Source: Clostridia bacterium
Lineage (GTDB): Bacteria > Bacillota > Clostridia > Oscillospirales > CAG-272
NCBI GenBank assembly: GCA_017472255.1
Contig: JAFUQU010000042.1
Span: forward strand, 1-64,000
Direction: 5' to 3'
Length of the DNA: 64,000 nt
The notes below the pieces were generated by a model. That model made no database searches, was not told the origin of the DNA, and was given only the letters and a program-made list of their open reading frames with translations. The translations under genes and the position numbers were made by a program. Of this stretch, positions 1 through 8,120 are shown in pieces (the first letter of the stretch is position 1; each line of letters begins with the position of its first letter).

Positions 1-69
1 CCACATCGCATTGCGCGTACCGCACTAAAAAATTTCCTAAACAATCCTTCCCAAGACTGCTCAAACAGA

Positions 70-104
70 GAAAGCAGACGCTCCTCAAAAGCGCGTCTGC
101 TTTC
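70..104. terminator. 12-bp stem hairpin near the left edge
   Basis: GAAAGCAGACGC (70-81) pairs perfectly with GCGTCTGCTTTC (93-104) across an 11-nt loop. It has A-rich and T-rich ends like a bidirectional terminator but no long T tract. It may end a gene lying left of the window. No gene is seen in bases 1-164. Confidence 0.4.
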
Positions 105-185
105 GCATCAATTAGTCTTTGCACAAATAAACTCTCAAGCCCCTGTACAGCACATAGCGTATGTTTGTGCGCGAGAGCGCATGAA

Positions 186-390
186 GCCGCAGCTCAGGCT
201 GCGGCGTCGTACCCCCGGAGGAAAGACGGGAGAGCTCGAGAGGGTGAGGAGACCAGAGCGGGCAGCGGCGGTCTCCCCATCCTCTCGACCCCCCGCCGGC
301 AGGTGGAAATCTTATTTGAGCAATATCAAGACTGCCACCGTAGGGGCGACCTGCGGTCGCCCGAGCACATTCAGCAGACAAGTCTGCTGA
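186..390. repeat. Dense array of inverted repeats downstream of purB
   Basis: This 200-bp gene-free stretch holds four separate palindromes: GCCGCAGC/GCTGCGGC (186-205), an 18-bp arm at 237-254 matching 270-287 with two mismatches, GGGCGACC/GGTCGCCC (344-362) and TCAGCAGAC/GTCTGCTGA (371-390). The block around 342-362 resembles the GTAGGGGCGACC-type intergenic repeats found in many Ruminococcaceae genomes (from memory). It lies just after the purB stop and may act as terminator or RNA stabiliser, or be a dispersed repeat; no open reading frame here is convincing. Confidence 0.5.
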
Positions 391-398
391 GCACAACA

Positions 399-1832
399 TC
401 AGACGGTCAGCTCAACCTCGCCAGCGGCGTCACCAGTAGCAAGCATGGGGTCGATGACGTCGCGAATGAATTCCTCCACCTGATGCTCGGAGCGTCCGGT
501 GTAATTCTTCGGGTCGAGGTTGGTCACAATCTCGTCCCGCGAAAGCCCAAAGCGGCTGTCGGCGGCAATACGCTCAATCAGATCGTTGTCCAAACCTTCC
601 TCCTTCACCCGCTTGCCTGCGGCAATCGAGTGCTCGCGAATCAGCTCGTGCAGCTCCTGACGGTCGCCGCCTTTCTTGACGGCATCCATCAGAATGTTCT
701 CGCTGGCAATGAAAGGCAGCTCGTTAATAATGCGGCGCTCCACCATCTTCGGATAAACCACCAGACCGCTGGTCACATTCATGTAAATGTTCAGAATCGC
801 ATCGATGGCAAGGAAGCCCTCCGCCATCGACAAACGCTTGTTGGCGGAATCGTCCAGCGTCCGCTCAAACCATTGAGTCGATGCAGTGATCGCCGGGTTC
901 ACGGCGTCGGCAATAACGTAGCGCGCCAGCGCGCAAATCCGCTCGCAGCGCATCGGATTGCGCTTGTAGGGCATGGCGGACGAACCAATCTGATTCTTTT
1001 CAAAAGGCTCCTCCATCTCCTTGAAAGACTGGAGAATGCGCATATCATTGGCAAATTTGTAAGCAGACTGGGCAATGCCGGTAAGCACATTCAGCACGCG
1101 GCTGTCGTGCTTGCGGGAGTAGGTCTGACCGGATACCGGTACGCAGTCGTCGAAGCCCATCTCGGCGGCGATGTCGCGCTCTACCTGCTTGATCTTCTCC
1201 TCGTCGCCGTCAAACAGCTCCTTGAAGGAAGCCTGCGTGCCGGTGGTTCCCTTGGAGCCGAGCAGCTTCAGCGAACCTGCCACGTAGTCCAGATCCTCCA
1301 GATCGAGGGAAAGCTCATACAGCCAGAGGGACGCGCGCTTGCCAACGGTGGTCAGCTGCGCAGGCTGAAGATGGGTGTAGCCGAGGGCGGGCATTCCCTT
1401 GTATTCCAATGCAAAGCCGCGCAGATTCTTCATGACGGCGAGCAGCTTGCCGCGAACCAGCTTGAGGGCTTCGCGCATGATGATCACGTCGGTGTTGTCG
1501 CCCACGTAGCAGGAGGTGGCGCCCAGATGGATGATGGGACGCGCCTTCGGACAAAGGTCGCCGTAAGCGTGGACGTGCGCCATAACGTCGTGGCGGAGCT
1601 TCTTCTCGTAGGCTTCGGCGGCGTCGTAATTGATGTCGTCCTTGTGCGCTTCAAGCTCGGCAATCTGCTCGTCGGTGATGGCGAGACCTGCCTTCTGCTC
1701 GGCCTTGGCCAGGGCAATCCACAGGCGGCGGAAGGTGCGGAATTTCATGTTCTGCGAGAACAGATACTGCATTTCGTCGCTGGCGTAGCGGGTGGAAAAA
1801 GGGGATTCATAAATGTCGCGGGGGTCTTTCAT
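399..1832 (-). CDS. purB: Adenylosuccinate lyase
   Basis: PurB cleaves SAICAR to AICAR plus fumarate and adenylosuccinate to AMP plus fumarate in cytosolic purine synthesis. The 477-aa product has full family length and the three conserved fumarase/aspartase regions: TSCYVGDN (residues 106-113), THLQPAQ (153-159) and the signature loop SSAMPYKRNP (284-293). The ATG is preceded by AAAGGAG-type bases. A strong promoter lies upstream and an array of inverted repeats follows the stop. Its neighbour is an unrelated aminotransferase with its own promoter, so it is probably monocistronic. AICAR made here feeds the formyltransferase at 33.5 kb. Confidence 0.96.
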   Translation of the reverse strand: MKDPRDIYESPFSTRYASDEMQYLFSQNMKFRTFRRLWIALAKAEQKAGLAITDEQIAELEAHKDDINYDAAEAYEKKLRHDVMAHVHAYGDLCPKARPIIHLGATSCYVGDNTDVIIMREALKLVRGKLLAVMKNLRGFALEYKGMPALGYTHLQPAQLTTVGKRASLWLYELSLDLEDLDYVAGSLKLLGSKGTTGTQASFKELFDGDEEKIKQVERDIAAEMGFDDCVPVSGQTYSRKHDSRVLNVLTGIAQSAYKFANDMRILQSFKEMEEPFEKNQIGSSAMPYKRNPMRCERICALARYVIADAVNPAITASTQWFERTLDDSANKRLSMAEGFLAIDAILNIYMNVTSGLVVYPKMVERRIINELPFIASENILMDAVKKGGDRQELHELIREHSIAAGKRVKEEGLDNDLIERIAADSRFGLSRDEIVTNLDPKNYTGRSEHQVEEFIRDVIDPMLATGDAAGEVELTV

Positions 1833-1873
1833 TTGCGTGCTCCTTTATAATAGGTTTGGGTGGATTTTATACC

Positions 1874-1902
1874 ATTATATCATATTTTCGTTTATTTTGC
1901 AA
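1874..1902 (-). promoter_or_regulatory. Promoter of purB
   Basis: Read on the minus strand, TTGCAA (1897-1902) and TATAAT (1874-1879) are separated by exactly 17 bp, about 40 bp upstream of the purB start. The -35 lies in the context CCCCTTGCAAAAT, which recurs at the next gene's promoter. Confidence 0.8.
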
Positions 1903-1927
1903 GGGGTTATATCGATTTATAAAAATG

Positions 1928-1960
1928 AATCAGAAGGGAGCCGAAACTGCCCTTCTGATT
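1928..1960 (-). terminator. Rho-independent terminator of the aminotransferase gene
   Basis: AATCAGAAGGG and CCCTTCTGATT form an 11-bp stem with an 11-nt loop, followed on the minus strand by a T-rich run (CATTTTTAT). Confidence 0.8.
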
Positions 1961-1973
1961 GATTGTATTCTGT

Positions 1974-3251
1974 TTACGCTGCGAGAAGCTTTTCTACCGC
2001 AGCCAGCTTTACGCACAGGCAGAGCACGTCGCAGGCCAGCTTCAGCTCGGGCAGCGACGGATAGGTCGGCGCGATGCGCAGATTGCGATCCCGAGGATCG
2101 ACGCCGTAAGGATAGGTCGCGCCCACCTTGGTCAGCGTCAGACCGGCGTCCTGACAGAGGGCGTAAACCCGCTTTGCCGTGCCTTCCATCACGTCAAGGC
2201 TGATGAAATAGCCGCCCTTCGGCTTCGTCCAGGAAGCGATGCCCAGCTCGGAAAGCTCGCTGTCGAAGGAATTCAGCACCGTTTCGAATTTGGGGCGGAT
2301 GATGGATGCGTGCAGCTTCATGTGCTCGCGGATGCCCTCGGCGTCGCGGAAATATTTGACGTGGCGGATCATGTTGATCTTATCCGCGCCGATGGTCTGA
2401 ACGGTCATGATCGACTTGATCTGCTTCAGGTTTTCTTCGCTGGCCGCCATGATCGCCACGCCCGAGCCGGGGAAGCTGATCTTCGACGTGGACGCGAAGT
2501 AGAAGACCTGATTCTCATTGCCGTTTTTCTTCGATTCTTCAAAGATGTCAAGGATTTCGTCGCCCTTGTCGTACAGGTGATGCACCGCGTAGGCGTTGTC
2601 CCAGAAAATGCGGAAGTCGGGGGCTGCGGGCTTCAGCGCGCCGAAGCGGCGGACGGTTTCGTCCGAATAGCTGATGCCCTCGGGATTGGAATATTTCGGC
2701 ACGCACCAGATGCCCTTCACCGCCGGATCCTTCACCAGCTCCTCCACCACGTCCATGTCCGGACCGGTGGGGGTCATGTCAACGGTGATAAGCTCGATGC
2801 CCAGCGATTCACAAATCTGGAAGTGACGGTCGTAGCCGGGGGAGGGACAGAGGAATTTCACCTTATCGAGGCGGCACCAGGGCTTCTCACTGCCCACCAC
2901 GCCGTAAAGCATGGCGCGGGCGACGGCGTCGTACATCAGGTTCAGGCTGGAGTTGCCCGCCACCAGAATGTTCGCGGTGGGGATGCCCAGCAGGTCGGAA
3001 AAGAGCTTCTTTGCTTCGGGAATACCGTCCAGCAGACCGTAGTTGCGGCAGTCCAGACCAGTTTCGGCGATGCAGTCGCTTCCGTGCTCCACCACCGACA
3101 GCATTCCCTCGGTGATGTCCAGCTGCTCCTGACCCGGCTTGCCGCGGGACATATCCAGCTTCATGCCCTGGGACTTGTAGTGCTCGTACTGCGCTTCCAG
3201 CGCGCTCTTTTCGGCGGCCAGCGCCTCTCTCGACATAGACGAATATTCCAT
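1974..3251 (-). CDS. Class I aminotransferase, aspartate aminotransferase-like
   Basis: The 425-aa product is a fold type I PLP enzyme that should move an amino group between an amino acid and a 2-oxo acid in the cytosol. The N-terminal [11 protein letters not shown] stretch, the [10 protein letters not shown] region and the PLP-lysine region [11 protein letters not shown] are typical of the aspartate aminotransferase subgroup Ic, related to Corynebacterium AspT. That assignment is from memory of the family, and substrate specificity cannot be read from sequence alone. It has its own promoter and terminator, so it is likely monocistronic. Start: ATG with AAGGAG-like bases upstream (GGAGAACAACC). 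Confidence 0.85.
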   Translation of the reverse strand: MEYSSMSREALAAEKSALEAQYEHYKSQGMKLDMSRGKPGQEQLDITEGMLSVVEHGSDCIAETGLDCRNYGLLDGIPEAKKLFSDLLGIPTANILVAGNSSLNLMYDAVARAMLYGVVGSEKPWCRLDKVKFLCPSPGYDRHFQICESLGIELITVDMTPTGPDMDVVEELVKDPAVKGIWCVPKYSNPEGISYSDETVRRFGALKPAAPDFRIFWDNAYAVHHLYDKGDEILDIFEESKKNGNENQVFYFASTSKISFPGSGVAIMAASEENLKQIKSIMTVQTIGADKINMIRHVKYFRDAEGIREHMKLHASIIRPKFETVLNSFDSELSELGIASWTKPKGGYFISLDVMEGTAKRVYALCQDAGLTLTKVGATYPYGVDPRDRNLRIAPTYPSLPELKLACDVLCLCVKLAAVEKLLAA

Positions 3252-3371
3252 CTTCGGTTGTTCTCCTTATTTATATATACTCATTTTGCTTTCTGTATCA
3301 TATGCGTCTGACGGGAATTTTGCAACTTTCACTCTCATAAGTTGCACCCGCCGTTCGGGCTGCTACCCAAT

Positions 3372-3400
3372 ATTATACTATATATTTCTCGATTTTGCAA
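3372..3400 (-). promoter_or_regulatory. Promoter of the aminotransferase gene
   Basis: TTGCAA (3395-3400) and TATAAT (3372-3377) on the minus strand with a 17-bp spacer, in the same CCCCTTGCAAAAT context as purB. The rest of the 3252-3609 intergenic stretch shows no gene or clear structure. Confidence 0.8.
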
Positions 3401-3609
3401 GGGGTTTTGCAAAAATAATTTGATATTTTACAATATTTATAGTTTTCCACGCAGGACAGCCCCGCCGCGTTATGCAATTTTGAAATTCCCACGTTGCAAG
3501 AACCGCGCGATGAACGAAAATCGCCGGCTTATTGTATGTACAACCAAATCTACAAGGAACTTTATCAAAGTTACTGTGTATTTTGTTCAGGTTATACAGC
3601 GCAAAGCCC

Positions 3610-3638
3610 TTGACAAATCGGTCGTTATAAGGTATAAT
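3610..3638 (+). promoter_or_regulatory. Consensus sigma-70/sigma-A promoter for the T-box operon
   Basis: Perfect TTGACA (3610-3615), 17-bp spacer, perfect TATAAT (3633-3638). Transcription should start near 3645, giving a leader of about 340 nt. Confidence 0.9.
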
Positions 3639-3644
3639 TAAATC

Positions 3645-3948
3645 ATACAGAGCGTTTTCCCTTCGGAATGCCCCGTTGTATCGGAGTCTTCCAATATTTT
3701 ACCATGGCATTGAACGGAATCAGTAAGCGTTTGTGAAACCTTCAGAGAGCTGCCGGACGGTGCGAGGCAGCGGTCGATGAACGCCGAATACACTCCGCGA
3801 GCCGCCGCCGAGAGACGGACGGGTGCGACCGTTATATCGCGGCGAATTCAGTTTCGCACGGAGTTCCCTTTTTTATGGGAAGAATGTTGGGTGGTACCAC
3901 GGTACTTTTGCCGTCCCGATTGCAGGCTTTTGTCTGTGCGGGCGGTTT
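3645..3948 (+). promoter_or_regulatory. T-box riboswitch leader
   Basis: The leader has the T-box hallmarks: AGAGAG (3744-3749), a CTGCC/GGCAG hairpin with a GGTG apical element (3750-3770), and the conserved GGGTGGTACCACGG box (3889-3902) that pairs with uncharged tRNA. A terminator hairpin (about 3911-3943) with T5 follows. Stem I can be drawn with CGGAGT (3682-3687)/ACTCCG (3792-3797) and GCGTT (3727-3731)/AACGC (3780-3784). This puts the specifier in GAATACA (3786-3792): UAC (Tyr) or, with a one-base shift, ACA (Thr). No UGG is present there. It should induce the importer when one aminoacyl-tRNA runs low. Confidence 0.9.
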
Positions 3949-3985
3949 TTATTTTAACAATTTTTTAAGAAAAGAGGACATCATC

Positions 3986-4960
3986 ATGAAACTTCGCAAG
4001 CTCATTTCCATCGCGCTTCTCGCAGCCACGACTCTCACCACCGCTGTCGGCATGACCTCCTGCGGCTCCACCGCCGAATATCATGTAGGCATTGTTCAGC
4101 TGGTGCAGCACCCCGCCCTCGACGCCGCTACCCAAGGCTTCCAGGACGCTCTCAAGGATAAGCTGGGCAGCAAGGTCTCCTTCGATCTGCAGAACGCCGC
4201 CAACGATTCCGCAACCTGCGGCGTCATGGTAAACCAGTTCGTTTCCTCCGGCAATGTTGACCTGATCATGGCCAACGCTACCCCCGCTCTCCAGGCTGCC
4301 GCCACCGGCACCACCGAGATCCCGATCGTGGCCGTTTCCATCACTGACTACGCTACCGCCCTCGATATCGACAACTGGACCGGCAAGACCGGCCGCAACA
4401 TCACCGGTTCCTCCGACCTGGCGCCTCTGGCTGATCAGGCGAAGATGATCAAGGAGCTGGTTCCCGACGCCAAGAAGGTTGGCATCCTTTACTGCTCCGC
4501 TGAGCCGAACTCCAAGTATCAGTCCACCGTCATCACCGAGGAACTGAAGGGCATGGGTCTGACCGTGAAGGAATTCACCTTCGCCGACTCCAACGACCTC
4601 GCAGCCGTCACCACCGCCGCCTGCAAGGAGGTTGACGTGATCTACGTGCCCACCGACAACTCCGTCGCTTCCAACACCGGCATCATCGACGGCATCGCCC
4701 TGCCCGCAGGCATTCCGGTTGTCGCCGGTGAAGAAGGCATCTGCACGGGCTGCGGCATCGCTACCCTGTCCATCGATTACTACAGCCACGGCTATGCAGC
4801 CGGCGAAATGGCTTACGAAATCCTCGTCAACGGCGCTGACCCCGCTGAAATGGACGTCCGCTTCGCAACCAATCTGACCAAGAAGTACCACGAAGAGCGC
4901 TGCCAGAAGCTGGGTATCTCCGTTCCCGAAGGCTACGTCGCCATCGAAACCGAAGAATAA
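3986..4960 (+). CDS. ABC transporter substrate-binding lipoprotein (TrpX-like, COG2984)
   Basis: The 324-aa protein starts with a lipoprotein signal (MKLRKLISIALL, then lipobox TSC at about residue 27) and continues as a periplasmic-binding-protein type I fold with EYHVGIVQLVQHPALD, typical of the ABC-type family called TrpX/DUF534. It should capture a ligand outside the membrane for the permease and ATPase genes that follow. The start was chosen at the ATG after AAGAGGA and at the signal peptide; a longer frame from 3875 reads through the T-box. Family members are usually predicted to carry tryptophan, but the T-box specifier argues for another amino acid. Confidence 0.9.
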   Translation: MKLRKLISIALLAATTLTTAVGMTSCGSTAEYHVGIVQLVQHPALDAATQGFQDALKDKLGSKVSFDLQNAANDSATCGVMVNQFVSSGNVDLIMANATPALQAAATGTTEIPIVAVSITDYATALDIDNWTGKTGRNITGSSDLAPLADQAKMIKELVPDAKKVGILYCSAEPNSKYQSTVITEELKGMGLTVKEFTFADSNDLAAVTTAACKEVDVIYVPTDNSVASNTGIIDGIALPAGIPVVAGEEGICTGCGIATLSIDYYSHGYAAGEMAYEILVNGADPAEMDVRFATNLTKKYHEERCQKLGISVPEGYVAIETEE

Positions 4961-4983
4961 TCCCCGAAAAAACGGAATTACAA

Positions 4984-5015
4984 CGCCCCGGAGCGCTGAA
5001 ATCAGCCTCCGGGCG
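4984..5015 (+). other. Intercistronic GC hairpin
   Basis: CGCCCCGGAG and CTCCGGGCG flank the inner palindrome GCTGAAATCAGC. There is no T tract, so it is probably a 3' stabiliser or partial attenuator that leaves more binding-protein mRNA than permease mRNA. Confidence 0.45.
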
Positions 5016-5052
5016 CGTCCTGCGTTTTACATAGTCTGAAAGGAATTACTGA

Positions 5053-5955
5053 ATGCTTGATTTCCTCAACACCATACCGGGCGCCGCGGCTCAGGGCATC
5101 ATCTGGGGCATCATGGCCATCGGCGTCTACATTACCTACAAAATCCTCGACATCGCCGACCTTACCGTGGACGGCTCCATGGCAACGGGCGGCGCGGTGC
5201 TGGTCGTCTGCGTCACCTCCGGGCTGAACATCTGGCTGTCCATGCTTATTGCGTTCCTCGCCGGATGTCTGACCGGCTTCGTCACCGCCATTTTCCACAC
5301 CCGATTCGGCATTCCCGGCATTCTGGCGGGCATTTTGACCCAGCTGGCGCTCTATTCGGTCAACCTGCGCATTCTGGGCGGTTCACCCAACAAGGCACTG
5401 TCGGTGGACAAGTTCACCGTCCTGCTGTCGCTGCGCAATGTCAAGGTGGCTGTGCTGGTGTGCGCTGCCTTCGCGGCGGTGCTCATCGCCGTTCTCTACT
5501 GGTTCTTCGGCACCGAGACCGGTCACTGCCTGCGTTCCACCGGCAACAATGAGCGCATGGCCCGCGCCAACGGCATCAACACCGACGCCGCCAAAATCGT
5601 CGGCATTACCCTGTCCAACGGCATCGTTGCCATTTCCGGCGCCATGCTTTCCCAGTACAACGGCTTCGCGGACGTGAACATGGGACGCGGCGCCATCGTC
5701 ATCGGACTTGCCGCCATCATCATCGGCGATGTGGTGTTCAGCAAGATTTTCCGCAACTTCTCCCTGCGTCTGCTGGGCGTTGTCTTCGGCGGCATCATCT
5801 ATTATCTGGTCATCAACATCATTCTTCAGACCCGCATCATCCAAGCCAACGACCTGAAGCTCTTCTCCGCCCTGATCGTGGCGATCTTCCTGGGCATTCC
5901 GTATTGGAAGAAACTGATCACGCAGAAGAATATTGGCAAGAAGAAGGGGGCGTAA
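5053..5955 (+). CDS. ABC transporter permease (COG4120, TrpY-like)
   Basis: The 300-aa integral membrane protein has about eight hydrophobic segments and motifs of branched-chain-amino-acid/ribose-type permeases (DLTVDGSMATGGA near residue 36, GIAGILTQLAL-like stretch, RATGNNERMARANGINTD-like loop near 160). It forms the channel of the importer whose binding lipoprotein lies upstream and whose ATPase starts 3 bp downstream. The start has AAAGGAA ten bases upstream. The C-terminus is Lys-rich (KKLITQKNIGKKKGA), facing the cytosol. It shares the T-box-controlled transcript. Confidence 0.9.
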   Translation: MLDFLNTIPGAAAQGIIWGIMAIGVYITYKILDIADLTVDGSMATGGAVLVVCVTSGLNIWLSMLIAFLAGCLTGFVTAIFHTRFGIPGILAGILTQLALYSVNLRILGGSPNKALSVDKFTVLLSLRNVKVAVLVCAAFAAVLIAVLYWFFGTETGHCLRSTGNNERMARANGINTDAAKIVGITLSNGIVAISGAMLSQYNGFADVNMGRGAIVIGLAAIIIGDVVFSKIFRNFSLRLLGVVFGGIIYYLVINIILQTRIIQANDLKLFSALIVAIFLGIPYWKKLITQKNIGKKKGA

Positions 5956-5958
5956 CTC

Positions 5959-6753
5959 ATGCTGGAGCTGAAAAATATCTGCAAAACCTTCAACGCGGGC
6001 ACTGTCAATGAGAAAAAAGCGCTGAACAATCTGTCGCTGACGCTGAACGACGGCGATTTCGTCACGGTCATCGGCGGCAACGGCGCGGGAAAATCCACCA
6101 TGCTGAACATGATCGCGGGCGTTTATCCCGTGGATTCGGGCAGCATTACCATCGACGGCGAGGACATTACCGCCCTGCCCGAGCATAAGCGCGCCACCTA
6201 CATGGGACGGGTTTTTCAGGATCCCATGACCGGCACTGCTGCCGATATGTGGATTGAGGAAAATCTTGCCATCGCGCACCGCCGCGGTCAGAAGCGCAGC
6301 CTTCGCTGGGCGATTACCAAATCGGAGCGCGTGGAGTACCGCGAAATGCTGAAGCAGCTCGATCTGGGGCTGGAAAACCGCATGACCACGAAGGTGGGAC
6401 TGCTTTCCGGCGGTCAGCGTCAGGCCATCACCCTGCTGATGGCCACGATGAACCATCCCAAGCTGCTGCTTTTGGACGAGCACACCGCCGCCCTCGACCC
6501 CAAAACCGCCGCCAACGTGCTGAAGCTCTCCGACAAATTCATCGCCGAGGGCAATTTGACGGCGCTGATGGTCACGCACAACATGAAGGACGCCATCGCC
6601 CACGGCAATCGCTTGATCATGATGAACAACGGTCAGATCATCCTCGACATTTCCGGCGAGGACAAGAAGAAGCTGCAAGTGGAAGACCTGCTCGCCGAGT
6701 TCGCCCGCATCAGCGGCACCGAATTCGCCAACGACCGGGCGTTGCTGAATTGA
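5959..6753 (+). CDS. ABC transporter ATP-binding protein (COG1101, TrpZ-like)
   Basis: The 264-aa ATPase has Walker A GGNGAGKST (near residue 37), a Q-loop FQDPMTG, signature LLSGGQRQA, Walker B LLLLDEHTAALD and an H-loop VTHNM. The His after the catalytic Glu in DEHTAALD is typical of this COG1101 group. It powers uptake with the two genes upstream and ends the operon; a strong palindrome follows at 6779-6824. Confidence 0.92.
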   Translation: MLELKNICKTFNAGTVNEKKALNNLSLTLNDGDFVTVIGGNGAGKSTMLNMIAGVYPVDSGSITIDGEDITALPEHKRATYMGRVFQDPMTGTAADMWIEENLAIAHRRGQKRSLRWAITKSERVEYREMLKQLDLGLENRMTTKVGLLSGGQRQAITLLMATMNHPKLLLLDEHTAALDPKTAANVLKLSDKFIAEGNLTALMVTHNMKDAIAHGNRLIMMNNGQIILDISGEDKKKLQVEDLLAEFARISGTEFANDRALLN

Positions 6754-6778
6754 CCGTTCCGTAAAATAAAATTTTATT

Positions 6779-6824
6779 GGGAATCCCCGCGAGGAAGCAT
6801 ACGCTTCCTCGCTCGGTGGTTCCC
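6779..6824 (+). terminator. Nested palindrome ending the importer operon
   Basis: GCGAGGAAGC-ATAC-GCTTCCTCGC is a perfect 10-bp stem with a tetraloop, enclosed by GGGAA/TTCCC arms, and followed by TTTTT at 6830-6834. It probably works as a terminator. Confidence 0.65.
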
Positions 6825-6936
6825 ACACATTTTTGCCTGTCATTTCCATTTTATGCAAACAGGACGATTAAAAGGTTATTGAGAGATAAAAATACTATCC
6901 ATTTCTATCCACATAGGTGAAACCCAAGGAGCTTTT

Positions 6937-8052
6937 ATGTATACCCAGAAATTCACAGTACCCGAATATTACACGCGCTTTTCCTGCAAATGCGGCGAGT
7001 GCCGCTCGACCTGCTGCCGGGGATGGGGCATTTCCCTGTCCATGAGTGAATACTTCCGGCTGATCGGGCTTGACTGCTCGCCGAACCTCCGCCGACGGCT
7101 TGACACCGCCTTCCATCTGGCTGATGACCGTTCGCCCGAGCATTACGCCATGGTCACGCCGAAGTGGGACGGCGATTGTCCGCTCCACGGCGAGGACGGG
7201 TACTGTATGCTCCAGCGTGAGTGCGGCGAGGAAACGATTTCGGCGGTCTGTCGCTATTATCCCCGGGCGCCCCGTCGGCTCACCGGCGAACACTTCGAAT
7301 GCAGCACGTCCGGCAGCTGCGAGCACACGCTGGAACTGCTTTTCGCCGACGACGAACCGCTGCGTTTCGTGGAAACCGAGCTGACCTTCGATCTGGAACT
7401 TCCCGAGCCGCAGCTTACTGCCGGCGAAGCTGCCGATGCGCTGGCGCTCCGCCGCGAGGCTATGGATATGCTGGCCGACCGCTCCCTTCCCTTCAACGAG
7501 CGGCTGCTGGCGCTGGGGCGGACGCTCTGGACAAAGGTTGGACGGGATGCGGCGGGGTTTGACGGCACGCCGGATCGTGCGTCGCGGGAGGAGGCGTTCG
7601 GGCTGTGCGGCGAGCTGCTGCGCCAGTTTGAACGCACCAGCATGACCTTGCAGGAGTACCTGCCCGCCATCGATGCGCACTACGGCGGCGCGCTCCCCTC
7701 CGAGGAGCTGTGCGCCGATCTGCACCGGCTATTCCCGCGCCTTGATATTTTCGCTGAGAAGATGTTCGTCAACCATGTGTTCTACAAAAATTTCCCCCAT
7801 TCGGCGGGCGGCGACATCGCGGACGAATTCACGGCGCTCTGCGCGGTCTGGGGCGCGGCGAAATACATGGCGTGCGCCTACATCCGGGAGCATATGCATA
7901 GCAAGGGAACGCCGTCGCTGGACGATCTGGTGGACGTGACCGCCGCCGTTTTCCGCGTCATCGAGCATTCCCGCTTCGACGAATGCGCGGTGAAGTTCCT
8001 GCGCCGCCGCAATGTTGGCGCGGCGGGACTGGCGGCTTGGATTGCGATGTGA
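6937..8052 (+). CDS. FliB-family cysteine-rich protein (flagellin lysine-N-methylase-like)
   Basis: The 371-aa protein opens with YYTRFSCKCGECRSTCCRGWGISLS, the cysteine cluster of the FliB family, and keeps the second block DGDCPLHGEDGYCMLQRECGEE-type region followed by CRYYPR (near residues 80-110). Cys residues probably bind metal or an Fe-S cluster. FliB methylates flagellin lysines in Salmonella, but no flagellar or motility gene is in this window and many family members occur in non-motile Clostridia, so the substrate here is unknown. The start ATG follows CAAGGAG. The gene stands alone between the importer and an AraC regulator. Confidence 0.7.
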   Translation: MYTQKFTVPEYYTRFSCKCGECRSTCCRGWGISLSMSEYFRLIGLDCSPNLRRRLDTAFHLADDRSPEHYAMVTPKWDGDCPLHGEDGYCMLQRECGEETISAVCRYYPRAPRRLTGEHFECSTSGSCEHTLELLFADDEPLRFVETELTFDLELPEPQLTAGEAADALALRREAMDMLADRSLPFNERLLALGRTLWTKVGRDAAGFDGTPDRASREEAFGLCGELLRQFERTSMTLQEYLPAIDAHYGGALPSEELCADLHRLFPRLDIFAEKMFVNHVFYKNFPHSAGGDIADEFTALCAVWGAAKYMACAYIREHMHSKGTPSLDDLVDVTAAVFRVIEHSRFDECAVKFLRRRNVGAAGLAAWIAM

Positions 8053-8067
8053 ATTCGTCGGGAATGA

Positions 8068-8096
8068 TTGACTTTTTGCGATGGGTGTGATATAAT
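8068..8096 (+). promoter_or_regulatory. Promoter of the first AraC gene
   Basis: TTGACT (8068-8073), 17-bp spacer, TATAAT (8091-8096), 25 bp ahead of the start codon. Confidence 0.8.
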
Positions 8097-8120
8097 GATG
8101 GAAAAACGAGGAGGTTTGCG

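Noticed and set aside
165..1850. 561-aa plus-strand frame over purB
   Set aside because: It is the complementary frame of the well-supported purB gene and has no recognisable domain; GC-rich codon use creates long antisense frames here.
3252..3609. tRNA or riboswitch in the aminotransferase-importer spacer
   Set aside because: No cloverleaf or conserved motif could be drawn; only the two promoters are supported.
3777..3968. Small plus-strand ORF upstream of the importer
   Set aside because: It lies entirely within the T-box leader and shows no ribosome site of its own.
6779..6824. Nested palindrome considered as a protein-binding site
   Set aside because: The perfect stem, tetraloop and downstream TTTTT after the operon's last gene fit a terminator better; a regulator role has no support.
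5383..6858. 491-aa minus-strand frame over the importer genes
   Set aside because: Antisense to the permease and ATPase genes, whose motifs are clear on the plus strand.
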